From contig NZ_PPDK01000001.1 in the NCBI RefSeq assembly GCF_003074135.1, forward strand, positions 2,790,001-2,854,000: 64,000 bases of DNA. The letters run 5' to 3'. Shown piece after piece: positions 9,107-16,880 of this stretch. The notes below the pieces were generated by a model. The model was not told the origin of the DNA, searched no databases, and saw nothing but the letters and a program-made list of their open reading frames with translations. A program made the translations under genes and the position numbers. This DNA is from Euzebya tangerina. Lineage in GTDB: Bacteria > Actinomycetota > Nitriliruptoria > Euzebyales > Euzebyaceae. The stretch's first letter is position 1; every line of letters starts with the position of its first letter.

Positions 9107-10351
9107 GTGGGTGAGACGCAGCCGATCCCACGCTCGTTGCAGCGGCTGTCGAAGATGGCGATCGATCTGCGGCTGATCCTGCTGCTCACCGCCATGGCGA
9201 TGTCGCTGTGGCGGGGTGCGGAGCGCCCGGTGCTGGGCCTGATGCTCGTGGCCTCCTACTTCGCCATCGGGCTGCTGCTGTGGTGGGATCGGGTTGTCGG
9301 GCACCTCCTGGCCAGACCGTCGTTGTTCATCCTGGACTTCGCCGTCACCGTCCTGATCCTGGTCGCCGCCGGCACGACGGGTCCGTTCGTCCTGTACGCC
9401 GTCAGCACGGCGTTCCTTGCGGGTGTCCTGTACGGCCGCATCGGTGGCTCGGTCTTCGGACTCGCCATCGCGGCGATGTCATCGATCATCGCGTTCCGTG
9501 ACGGCGCGACCCTCGATGACCTGACCGGCTCGGTGATCATCCCGATACTGATCGTGGTCGCGGGCATCGGTGCCGCGTCGGTCCGACAACTGGTCCTGCA
9601 GACCGAGCAGTTCAAGTCCGATCTGGCCGACATGACGGCCCGCGCCGCGACGGCTCAGGAGCGGGCTCGGCTGGCGCGGGAGATGCACGACACCCTCGGC
9701 AAGACCCTCTACGGCGTCTCCATGGCCGCCTCCCTGCTCCCGGAGTACGTGGAGCGCTTCCCCGACGAGGCCGTCAAGCAGGCCAGGATGATCGCCTCCT
9801 CCACCGAGGTGGCGTCGAAGGAGGCGCGTGTGCTGATGAGCGACCTCCGATCGGACTCGCTCAACCTCCCGCTGCACGAGGCCATCGAGCAGTGGGTCAC
9901 CGAGTGGGCCGCCGAGAGCCGCATCGAGGCGTCGTTGGCCCTCAACAACGTCGGGGAGATGAGCTCCTCCTCCCGCTACGAGATGTTCACGATCGTGCGG
10001 GAGTCGCTGCGGAACGTGTCCACGCACTCCGGGGCGACGCGTGTGTCCGTCTACCTGGCCAGGGCCGGGGGGAACGTGTGCGTCGAGGTCGCGGACAACG
10101 GCAAGGGCCTGCCCTCCACCGATCTGGATGCGCTGGCTGCCGAGGGGCACTACGGCCTCGTGGGCATGGCCGAGCGTGCTCGCCGAGCCGGTGGCCAGCT
10201 GACGATCGACAGTCGCCCCGGCGCGACGACCATCCGGGCGGAGGCCCCGGCCACCTCCTCCCACGACATGGTGCCAAGCACGGTCGCCGAGAACGGTGGG
10301 GCAGCGCCGGACAGCCCCGTCCGCCGATCCGAAGTGGAGTCTGCGCCATGA
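9107..10351 (+). CDS. Membrane sensor histidine kinase, NarL-type partner
   Basis: 414 aa, GTG start 3 bases after tadC. Six hydrophobic helices fill roughly residues 15-160 with little extracellular loop, suggesting it senses a membrane or lipid-soluble signal. A HisKA_3 dimerisation domain follows with phospho-acceptor H194 in REMHDTLGKT. The HATPase_c domain carries ADNGKGLP and HYGLVGMAERARRAGG, the classic DegS/NarX-family end. The stop overlaps the response regulator start (ATGA). Such pairs usually respond to envelope state. Control of the pilus genes is inferred from its position inside the tad cluster. Confidence 0.88.
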   Translation: MGETQPIPRSLQRLSKMAIDLRLILLLTAMAMSLWRGAERPVLGLMLVASYFAIGLLLWWDRVVGHLLARPSLFILDFAVTVLILVAAGTTGPFVLYAVSTAFLAGVLYGRIGGSVFGLAIAAMSSIIAFRDGATLDDLTGSVIIPILIVVAGIGAASVRQLVLQTEQFKSDLADMTARAATAQERARLAREMHDTLGKTLYGVSMAASLLPEYVERFPDEAVKQARMIASSTEVASKEARVLMSDLRSDSLNLPLHEAIEQWVTEWAAESRIEASLALNNVGEMSSSSRYEMFTIVRESLRNVSTHSGATRVSVYLARAGGNVCVEVADNGKGLPSTDLDALAAEGHYGLVGMAERARRAGGQLTIDSRPGATTIRAEAPATSSHDMVPSTVAENGGAAPDSPVRRSEVESAP

Positions 10352-10995
10352 TCCGCGTCCTGGTCGTCGACGACAATCCGGTGATCCGCAGCGGCCTGGT
10401 CGCGCTGCTGCGCCTGGAGGACACCATCACCGTCGTCGGAGAGGCCGGGACGGGCAAGGAGGCGGTCGAGAAGGTGTCGAGCGCCCTACCGCACGTGGTG
10501 CTCATGGATGTCCGCATGCCGGTGATGGACGGCATCGAGGCGACCGAGAAGATCCTGGCCGGCACGAGCACCACGAAGGTGCTGATGCTCACCTACACCG
10601 ACGAAGAGGACATCGTGGCCCAGGCCATCCAGGCTGGCGCCAGCGGGTACGTCGTTCACGGGCGGTTCAAGGGTGAGGAGCTGACCGAGGCGATCACGCG
10701 GGTCCACGAGGGCGGGTCGCACGTCAGCCCCACTGTGGCTCCGGCGCTGTTCGAGCTGGTCCGACGCGCACCCGCCGGTCGGCAGGACCTGACGCCCGAC
10801 TTCGGCCTGACCGAGCGTGAGGTCGACGTCGTCAACCTCATCGCCAGGGGCATGTCCAACGCCGAGATCGCGGGCGAGCTCTTCATCGGCGAGAAGACGG
10901 TCAAGAACCACATCAACCGGGCCTACGCCAAGCTCGACGTGACCAACCGGGCGCAGGCCATCGCCGTCTGGCTCGGAACGGGCGGCGTGCGGTGA
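10348..10995 (+). CDS. NarL/LuxR-family response regulator
   Basis: 215 aa from ATG at 10348. Receiver domain with acidic VVDDN near the N-terminus, phospho-acceptor D54 in LMDVRMP, the switch Thr in MLTYTDEED and a conserved-type C-terminal end of the receiver. A LuxR-type helix-turn-helix follows near residues 155-205 (LTEREVDVVNLIARGMSNAEIA). It is the cognate partner of the preceding kinase. It lies directly upstream of the GC-rich repeat region and the flp pilin gene, which makes those sites obvious candidates for its targets (inference). Confidence 0.9.
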   Translation: MIRVLVVDDNPVIRSGLVALLRLEDTITVVGEAGTGKEAVEKVSSALPHVVLMDVRMPVMDGIEATEKILAGTSTTKVLMLTYTDEEDIVAQAIQAGASGYVVHGRFKGEELTEAITRVHEGGSHVSPTVAPALFELVRRAPAGRQDLTPDFGLTEREVDVVNLIARGMSNAEIAGELFIGEKTVKNHINRAYAKLDVTNRAQAIAVWLGTGGVR

Positions 10996-11005
10996 CGGGA
11001 CCCAG

Positions 11006-11062
11006 GGGGGCCCAATCGGAATTGGGCCCCGAGTGGGCCGGCAATTTGGGCCCTGGGGCCCT
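11006..11062 (+). promoter_or_regulatory. Bipartite GGGCCC-rich element upstream of flp
   Basis: Two parts. First, a perfect 10-bp hairpin (arms 11007-11016 and 11021-11030, loop CGGA) beginning GGGGGCCCAATCG. Second, ATTTGGGCCCTGGGGCCCT at 11044-11062. The same two parts, in the same order and orientation relative to the gene, lie upstream of the Flp-leader gene at 16877-18274; the second part matches 17 of 19 bases. It could be a terminator after the response regulator, an operator, or both. There is no T-run. Confidence 0.5.
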
Positions 11063-11148
11063 GTCAGAGGCGACCGAGGGTCCATACCGTTCTGAGTGTC
11101 GCGAGACGCCACACGGGAACAACGACCTCAACACAAGGGACGCACCTC

Positions 11149-11367
11149 ATGAACGCAGTGATCAACCTCTACCTGACAACCCTCTCGCTCGTCGACGGCC
11201 TGCGCGATCGCCTGGCCGACGAGGAGGGCCAGACCACGATGGAGTGGCTGGGCATCGCCGCCGTGCTCGTCGCCATCCTCGTGGCCTTCGCCGGCCTGGG
11301 CGGGGACATCGCCGACTTCCTGCGGGCCACCTTCGAGCGGCTGGTCAACACCATCACCGGCGCCTAG
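11149..11367 (+). CDS. flp: Flp-type major pilin
   Basis: 72 aa from ATG at 11149, with an AAGGGA ribosome site 8 bases upstream. Class III prepilin: the leader ends at G27, followed by QTTMEW with Glu (E32) at +5. A 22-residue hydrophobic helix and a short tail then end at NTITGA. After cleavage the mature pilin would be 45 residues, normal for Flp. It is exported and polymerised by the CpaF/TadB/TadC machine encoded upstream. A strong hairpin follows directly after the stop (11395-11419) and should make this the most abundant product of the cluster. The leader-cleavage sequence closely resembles that of the large protein at 16877-18274. Confidence 0.93.
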   Translation: MNAVINLYLTTLSLVDGLRDRLADEEGQTTMEWLGIAAVLVAILVAFAGLGGDIADFLRATFERLVNTITGA

Positions 11368-11394
11368 CCATCCTGCTGACGTCCATCGCGTCAC

Positions 11395-11419
11395 GGAGCC
11401 CGGTCCTGGACCGGGCTCC
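11395..11419 (+). terminator. Strong hairpin after flp (terminator or attenuator)
   Basis: 11-bp perfect stem (11395-11405 with 11409-11419) and a 3-base loop, GC-rich, without a T-run. It lies 27 bases after the flp stop and only 13 bases before the next start codon. It would stabilise flp mRNA and limit read-through into the VWA gene. Confidence 0.6.
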
Positions 11420-11432
11420 ATCGCGTCTGGTC

Positions 11433-12812
11433 ATGGCGCTCATGGTCGTGTTGGTCGTCGGCTGCACCTCCGACGGGGACCCAGCAGCCACCGCGTCGGC
11501 GACGGCCCCCGCGGTGGTGGTGACCGAGACCGCACCGGGTCCGGCTACTGCCTCGACGCCGACGGAGGAGCCGACCTCCGAACCATCCGACGAGCCGACG
11601 GAGGAGCCGACCGAGGATGCGACGGCCTACCCCGACGCCCCCGGCCTGATCATCCCCGAGGGGTCCGTCGCGACGTGTGAGCTGGCCGGTCCCGAGTTCT
11701 GCCAGGACAGCAACGGCAACTTCTTCCCCGACTTCGTGGATGAGCAGTTGGGTCTTGACCCGACCGTGCTCCCGTGCCGTGACGTGGACTGTCCCGGTGT
11801 CCTGCCAGGGGACGCGACACTCGAGGGACTGAATCAGAACACCCTGTTCATCCTGGACGCGTCCGGGTCGATGGCGGGTCAGGTCGGCGGCGAGACGAAG
11901 ATGGCGGCAGCCAAGGCGGCCCTGGTGGAGTACGTCAGCATCACGCCGGAGTTGGTCGACATCGGCTTGGTCGTCTACGGCCATCAGGGCGACAACACCG
12001 ACGCGGGACGGGCCGAGTCCTGTGCGGGCGTCGAGACCTTCGCCGAGATCGGGGAGCTCAGCTTCGACACCGTCGAGGCGACCGTGGCGCAGTTCGAGCC
12101 GACAGGGTGGACGCCCATCGCGACCTCGTTGGAGTCCGCGGGACCGCTGTTGACCGACGCCGTGGCCGCGGACGCAGCAGAGGGCATCGACGCACCGACC
12201 AATCGGGTGGTGCTGATCTCCGACGGGCTGGAGACGTGTGACGGTGACCCGGTGGCCGCCGCCCAATCGCTGATCGGTCAGGGCATCGACCTGGTCGTTG
12301 ATGTCATCGGCTTCGACATCCCCGACGCCGACCGATCCGCGCTGGAACAGGTCGCCACGGTCACGGGGGGCACCTACTCCGATGTCGGCAACGGTGACGC
12401 ACTGCGAGATGCCCTCGACGTGTACAGCGATCAGTTCTTCGCCGCGGCGGACGCCATCAACTGCCGGGTGGAGGCCGTCGGCCAGACCACCACGTGTGGG
12501 CAGGCCATCCGGATCGAGGGCCGTGATCTCATCCGGGACCTGGCACGTGAGGCGGGTGATGCCGGCGATGCTGATCGCGAGCGGTTCCTGACAGCCTGGG
12601 GCGCGACGGCGCAGCAGGAGAACCTGGATGCCGAGGAGGCCTACGAGGACGAGATCCTGGCCGAGTTGGAGGAGTACCGGGCGCTGATCCAGGACGCTCT
12701 GGCCCGGCGTGAGGAGCTGCGGGCTGGCGGGAGCAAGGTGGCAGCCGCACCGGCATCGACCTGTCCGCTTGTCCCGCACGCCGACCTGGCACCGCAGGGC
12801 GGACCGGTGTGA
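11433..12812 (+). CDS. VWA-domain lipoprotein of the pilus locus
   Basis: 459 aa from ATG at 11433; ATG at 11442 is the alternative, and neither has a good ribosome site. A short hydrophobic leader ends in a lipobox VVGC (C11), so it is predicted to be lipidated and surface-exposed. Residues 15-65 are a Thr/Glu/Pro-rich spacer. The von Willebrand A domain starts near residue 138 with an intact MIDAS D142ASGS and a conserved ISDGLETC. The C-terminus is a Glu-rich, probably helical region. VWA proteins act as metal-dependent adhesins or assembly factors and occur at tips of other Gram-positive pili. The gene is coupled to the TadG-like gene by a 4-base overlap. Confidence 0.78.
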   Translation: MALMVVLVVGCTSDGDPAATASATAPAVVVTETAPGPATASTPTEEPTSEPSDEPTEEPTEDATAYPDAPGLIIPEGSVATCELAGPEFCQDSNGNFFPDFVDEQLGLDPTVLPCRDVDCPGVLPGDATLEGLNQNTLFILDASGSMAGQVGGETKMAAAKAALVEYVSITPELVDIGLVVYGHQGDNTDAGRAESCAGVETFAEIGELSFDTVEATVAQFEPTGWTPIATSLESAGPLLTDAVAADAAEGIDAPTNRVVLISDGLETCDGDPVAAAQSLIGQGIDLVVDVIGFDIPDADRSALEQVATVTGGTYSDVGNGDALRDALDVYSDQFFAAADAINCRVEAVGQTTTCGQAIRIEGRDLIRDLAREAGDAGDADRERFLTAWGATAQQENLDAEEAYEDEILAELEEYRALIQDALARREELRAGGSKVAAAPASTCPLVPHADLAPQGGPV

Positions 12813-13999
12813 GACGCTCCCCGTCGCGGCGGTCCGTCTGGCAGGGATCCGCCTGGCAGGCGTCTGCGCTGCAGCGAGACCAGGGGACCGTCGCGCCGCT
12901 GTTCATGGTGATCATCTGGCTCACGCTGCTGATCGGGGTCCTGTTCTTCCAGACCGGTCGCGCGTCGGATCTCGGGGCCGAGGCCCAGACCGGCTCGGAT
13001 GCGGCGGCGCTTGCCGGCGCGGAGGACATCCGACTGCAGATCCTCGAGTGGATGGCATCGGGCGGCTTCTCCCGGGGCCCCTTCGTCCTCAACCAGCCGC
13101 GTGCGTTCGCGGCCTCCAGCCGCTACGCGGCGATCAACAGCACGCGCATGATCGACTTCTCGATCCGCCGGGAGGGCTACCTGCAGTACCGGGTCAGCGT
13201 CGAGACGACCACCTACAGGCGACTGCCGGACGCCGGGTTCGACAGCACCGGGGTGGATGGAGTGGGTGATGCGGAGTTCTCGGTCGGCAACAGCGAACGT
13301 GGACGGCAGTCCGCCGCCGCCGTGGTGCGCATCGGACCATCGGTGTTCCTGTCCGAGGGCGGCTTCTGGTCCTCGACGACCGGTGAGGGCCACTTCGTCG
13401 CGGACCAGACCGCCAGTGCCGGCGTGCTCCCGCAGGGCGGTGGCGGGTCTGCCGTGGGGACCACGACCAGCGGCGGCTGTGCGATCGGGCGGAGCGAGTT
13501 GAACAGCCTGGCGGCCGAAGCCGGGGTGACCGAGGAGTTCGCCGGGCGGTCGGCGCTGGCCAGGTACAGCGACTGCGACGGCGGCGTGTCCGTCGCACCG
13601 CTGACACGGCCGATGAAGATCTCACTGCTGCGCCTCGAGAATGCGATGAACGAGCCGCTGAACCTCAACAGCGCCTACCGGTCACCGGCATATCAGGCCC
13701 AGTTGTGCGAGCGCGTCAACGGCCCGTGTGCCCCGCCGGGCCAGTCCATGCACAACTTCGGGTTGGCGGTCGACGTGCAGAACTGGCGTGCCGCCACGGT
13801 TGCGATCAACCTCGAGCCGACCATCGGGCTGTGCCAGCCGCTGCCCAGCAACGACGCCGTCCACTTCGTGCACAACTCCGGGCGCGAGTGCGGAGGATCC
13901 ACCGGCACATCTGGCGGCACCTCGGGGATCTCCGGTCCGTTCAGCAGCCTCGGCGGGTTCGGTGCACAGGGCCTGCTGTCGGTGCGACTGGTCGAGTAG
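12809..13999 (+). CDS. TadG-like pilus protein fused to a VanY/M15 peptidase domain
   Basis: 396 aa, GTG start overlapping the previous stop. Residues 22-60 match a TadG-type N-terminus: RDQGTVAPLF, a membrane helix, then a segment rich in Ala/Asp ending SDAAALAGAEDI. The C-terminal 150 residues form a D,D-carboxypeptidase/VanY-type M15 domain. Its zinc ligands are visible as SMH315xxGLAVD322 and DAVH352F, with an AYRSPAYQ segment before them. The fold hydrolyses peptidoglycan stem peptides. Tethered to a pilus protein, it could open or anchor in the cell wall where the pilus emerges (inference). A Gly/Ser/Thr-rich tail follows. Confidence 0.8.
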   Translation: MRRSPSRRSVWQGSAWQASALQRDQGTVAPLFMVIIWLTLLIGVLFFQTGRASDLGAEAQTGSDAAALAGAEDIRLQILEWMASGGFSRGPFVLNQPRAFAASSRYAAINSTRMIDFSIRREGYLQYRVSVETTTYRRLPDAGFDSTGVDGVGDAEFSVGNSERGRQSAAAVVRIGPSVFLSEGGFWSSTTGEGHFVADQTASAGVLPQGGGGSAVGTTTSGGCAIGRSELNSLAAEAGVTEEFAGRSALARYSDCDGGVSVAPLTRPMKISLLRLENAMNEPLNLNSAYRSPAYQAQLCERVNGPCAPPGQSMHNFGLAVDVQNWRAATVAINLEPTIGLCQPLPSNDAVHFVHNSGRECGGSTGTSGGTSGISGPFSSLGGFGAQGLLSVRLVE

Positions 14000-14068
14000 G
14001 CATAAACCTTCTGGAGTGATTACCGAACACGGAGGTGCCCGCCGGGCGCGCTAGCGTACCGATCGCAC

Positions 14069-15460
14069 ATGGGACACAACCGCGGGAGAACCGGGGGCAG
14101 CCCCGCAACGTGGGGCGTGACCGGCCGGCCGTCCGGCACGGCCCTGGCGTTCGTGCTGCTCACGATCACGCTGCTGGCGGTCGTGCTGCTGGTGTGGACT
14201 GCTGGGACAGCCACGGCGGCGACCACCGAGGAGCCGACCGAGCCACAGCCGGCACCCACCGCCGCGCCGCTCGGCAGCGCACCGGTCCTGCTGATCATCG
14301 ACGCGTCGGGGTCGATGAACGCCGACGACGGGTCAGGACAGCCGAAGATCGAGGCTGCCCGGACCGCGCTGCGCCAACTGGTCGACGAGTTGGGGACCGA
14401 CTCGCAGGTCGGCCTGCGCGCCTACGGCCACCGCACGCCCAACACCGACCGGGAGGCTGGCTGTGCGGACACCGAGCTGCTGGTGCCGGTGTCGAGCGAC
14501 AACATCGATCAGCTCAGGACGGCGGTCGACGGGCTGAGTGCATCTGGCTTCACGCCGATCGGCGCGTCGCTGCGAGCAGCCACCGAGGACCTCGTCGACT
14601 TCGAACAGCGGACCGTCGTCCTGATCAGCGACGGCATCGACACCTGTGCCCCTCCGGCCGCCTGCGATGTGGCTCGCGAGATCGTCGGCGAGGGCGTTGA
14701 GCTTCGCGTGGAGGCGATCGGCTTCCAGGTCGACGACGCCGCCGCTGATGAGTTGCGGTGCATCGCAGAGGTCACGGGCGGCACGTACCGGCCGGCTGAC
14801 AACGCCGAGGACCTGGCCCGAGAGTTGCGCGCCAACGTCCCTACCGGAGAGCCCATCGAAGGTGGGCCCAGTCCCGCCGAGGCGACGCTGATCGGGCCAG
14901 GGCAGTACGTCGATGAGATCTCGTTCCCGGAAGAGCGTTGGTACGCCGTGGACCTGGAACCGGGCGACCGCGTCCGTGCCTCCGCCGCGGTCATCGGCAA
15001 CGACGAGACGCCCTCCATCCCGGCGGCCGAGACCGAGATGATCCTCAGCTTCGTCGATGTGATCGGTTCGACCCCCTGCGACACCGACCGCGTCCGGGGC
15101 ATCGGTCCCCAGACGGTGAACCTGGCCGTCGATGGGCTGCAGGTCGCCGGTGGGACCGTGTGCAGCGAGCCGGGCCGGTACACGATCGGCCTGCGGATCA
15201 TCCCACCCGAGGACTCATCGGAGAGCCGTCCACTGCGGGACGGACTGACGTTACCGATCGAGCTGTTCGTCGCGGTGACCTCATCCACCGTGCTCGACGA
15301 ACCAACTGAGGCACCGGAGCGACCGGAACTCGCAGCTCCGGTCCCGCTGCCACCCGGTCGCCAGCCGACCCCGCCGTCGCTGTACCTGCTGACGATGAGC
15401 GGCTTCGGTCTGGTCGGCGCCCTGCTCGGGGGCTTCTTCTCACGGAAGCTCGGCCCATGA
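14069..15460 (+). CDS. Membrane-anchored VWA-domain protein
   Basis: 463 aa from ATG at 14069. N-terminal signal/anchor helix at about residues 25-50 with an A-x-A-like end, then a Thr/Pro/Glu spacer. The VWA domain has MIDAS D78ASGS and ISDGIDTC. A beta-rich domain of about 170 residues follows, and a C-terminal membrane helix before a basic end (FFSRKLGP). This is a type I surface protein. A TAGCGT hexamer at 14052-14057, 11 bases before the start, may be its own -10. Its VWA domain resembles the one in the lipoprotein at 11433-12812 (TGGTY and GFTPIG-type segments in both), so the two are probably paralogues. Confidence 0.8.
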   Translation: MGHNRGRTGGSPATWGVTGRPSGTALAFVLLTITLLAVVLLVWTAGTATAATTEEPTEPQPAPTAAPLGSAPVLLIIDASGSMNADDGSGQPKIEAARTALRQLVDELGTDSQVGLRAYGHRTPNTDREAGCADTELLVPVSSDNIDQLRTAVDGLSASGFTPIGASLRAATEDLVDFEQRTVVLISDGIDTCAPPAACDVAREIVGEGVELRVEAIGFQVDDAAADELRCIAEVTGGTYRPADNAEDLARELRANVPTGEPIEGGPSPAEATLIGPGQYVDEISFPEERWYAVDLEPGDRVRASAAVIGNDETPSIPAAETEMILSFVDVIGSTPCDTDRVRGIGPQTVNLAVDGLQVAGGTVCSEPGRYTIGLRIIPPEDSSESRPLRDGLTLPIELFVAVTSSTVLDEPTEAPERPELAAPVPLPPGRQPTPPSLYLLTMSGFGLVGALLGGFFSRKLGP

Positions 15461-16143
15461 GGGGTGCGATCCTGGCGATCCTCCTGCTCGGTCTGCTCGC
15501 ACCGGCTGCGTGGGCTCAGTCCCCGACGGAGGAGGTCCTGTCCGTGGAGGGGGCGGCCAACCCGCTGGACGCCCCCACGGTGCAGCCCGGCATGGTCGTC
15601 GACACGATCCTCGAGTCCGAGACGCTGTGGTACGGCATCGACGCCGGCAACGGTCAGACGGTCACGGCCACCGTGACGATCCTGGGACAGCCAGAGGCGC
15701 CGGAGTCCGAACGGACCGACCTCGTCATCGGATTGACGGATCAGCAGCGGCAGACGTTGCAGGAGGACACCGCCCCCTTCGACGGACGGACCGACATCGA
15801 GGTCGTCCTGGCCGACCAGGCGATCCCGCCGATCCCGGGCGGCCTCCCGTTGCTGTCGGTTCAGCTGACCGCCGGTGCTGACCCCAGTGGGCTCGCCGGT
15901 CGAGGCTTCCGGCTGGTGCTCGAGGTCGAGGTCACCGGTGACGCGCAGCCGCTGCCCACGGTCGATGCCGCCCCACCCCCGCAGCAGCCATCGGCGGAGG
16001 CCGGTGCCGACCCGCTGTTCACCGCCCCACCGGCTCCACCGGACGAGCCACCGGACTACGTCGGCGACCTCTTCCCCTTCGCCGCCATCGCGTTGGCCGT
16101 CGGGGCTGTGGCTGGCTTCGAACTGAGCCGGCGGGGCCTGTGA
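15457..16143 (+). CDS. Secreted, membrane-anchored protein of unknown function
   Basis: 228 aa from ATG at 15457, overlapping the VWA gene stop. Clear signal peptide (MRGAILAILLLGLLAPAAWA, likely cleaved before Q). The extracellular part of about 150 residues is beta-rich. A Pro/Ala-rich linker leads to a C-terminal membrane helix near residues 203-222 ending in SRRGL. The extracellular part resembles the post-VWA domain of its upstream neighbour in pattern (a W-YGID / W-YAVD motif followed by G-x-VTA-like strands). The two probably work as a pair at the cell surface. No family name is recognised. Confidence 0.65.
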   Translation: MRGAILAILLLGLLAPAAWAQSPTEEVLSVEGAANPLDAPTVQPGMVVDTILESETLWYGIDAGNGQTVTATVTILGQPEAPESERTDLVIGLTDQQRQTLQEDTAPFDGRTDIEVVLADQAIPPIPGGLPLLSVQLTAGADPSGLAGRGFRLVLEVEVTGDAQPLPTVDAAPPPQQPSAEAGADPLFTAPPAPPDEPPDYVGDLFPFAAIALAVGAVAGFELSRRGL

Positions 16144-16469
16144 GTGCCGCCCTGGTCGTCGACGGCGTTCGCTGCGCACCGCTCGAGGTGGCCGGCGACT
16201 CGGCAGCGCGCCGGCGAGGCCTGCTGGGTCGGGACGGTCTGGAGGGCGCCCTGTGGCTCGCCCCCGCCAAGCAGGTGCACTCGTTTCGGATGCGCTTCGA
16301 CCTCGACATCGCATTCGTCGATCCGACCGGACTGGTCCTGCACGTCCAGGCGCTGCCCCGAAACCGGATCACCCGGATCGTGTGGCGCGCCCGGGGGGTC
16401 ATCGAGGCAGAGCACGGGTCGTTCCTCGCCTGGGGGCTGCAAACCGGAAGCCGCGTCCAACTGCCCTAG
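16140..16469 (+). CDS. DUF192 family protein
   Basis: 109 aa, GTG start overlapping the previous stop. It matches the DUF192 pattern: RRRGLLGRDGLEGALWL, then VHSFRMRFDLDIAFVD and a late LEWxxG-like segment (FLAWGLQTGSRVQLP). Members are small beta-barrel proteins of unknown function, often exported, but this one has no visible signal peptide. It is last in the rightward pilus operon and converges with a leftward gene 21 bases later. A role in the pilus system is inferred only from position. Confidence 0.8.
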   Translation: MSAALVVDGVRCAPLEVAGDSAARRRGLLGRDGLEGALWLAPAKQVHSFRMRFDLDIAFVDPTGLVLHVQALPRNRITRIVWRARGVIEAEHGSFLAWGLQTGSRVQLP

Positions 16470-16490
16470 CGCTGGTTGTCGCTGCGCCGG

Positions 16491-16880
16491 TCAGGCACCG
16501 CGAGGCTCGCGGAGGCCCCCGGCCCACGCCCCGGTCGCGGCGCCCACCACCGGGAGCACGAGCGCGGAGAGGATCGGTGTTGCCGGGCTCTCACCCCACC
16601 CCAGCGCCGCCAGCACGATCGTGACCACGGCGGCCCCGGCGAATCCGGCGGCTGCTGCCGGTGTCCCCAAGCTCAGCTGACGAGCCGTCCTTCGGGCACC
16701 GAGGAAGGCGCCGATCAGGGCAGGAAGCGGCGTCGCCAGGAGCGCCAGCAGTCGGGTCTGGCCGACTGATGTCACCGCAGCGAGGACGCCGATCACAACC
16801 GCGACCAGCAGCCACGCGCCGACGGTCACCGCCAGGGCCATGACCCCTCCGTTCAGCAGGGTGCGGACCTCGGCCGTCAT
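16491..16880 (-). CDS. Small integral membrane protein
   Basis: 129 aa. The start is ATG at 16880, which overlaps the stop of the upstream Flp-leader gene (ATGA); a longer frame to 16904 would overlap more. Four hydrophobic helices are predicted at about residues 12-35, 45-65, 75-95 and 100-120. There is no GxGD prepilin-peptidase motif, so it is not an obvious TadV. Coupling to the large Flp-leader protein suggests a chaperone or membrane partner for it, but that is inference. No family is recognised. Confidence 0.65.
   Translation of the reverse strand: MTAEVRTLLNGGVMALAVTVGAWLLVAVVIGVLAAVTSVGQTRLLALLATPLPALIGAFLGARRTARQLSLGTPAAAAGFAGAAVVTIVLAALGWGESPATPILSALVLPVVGAATGAWAGGLREPRGA

Noticed and set aside
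16491-16880. Candidate prepilin peptidase TadV
   Set aside because: Membrane protein of similar size, but lacks the GxGD motif and the paired Asp.
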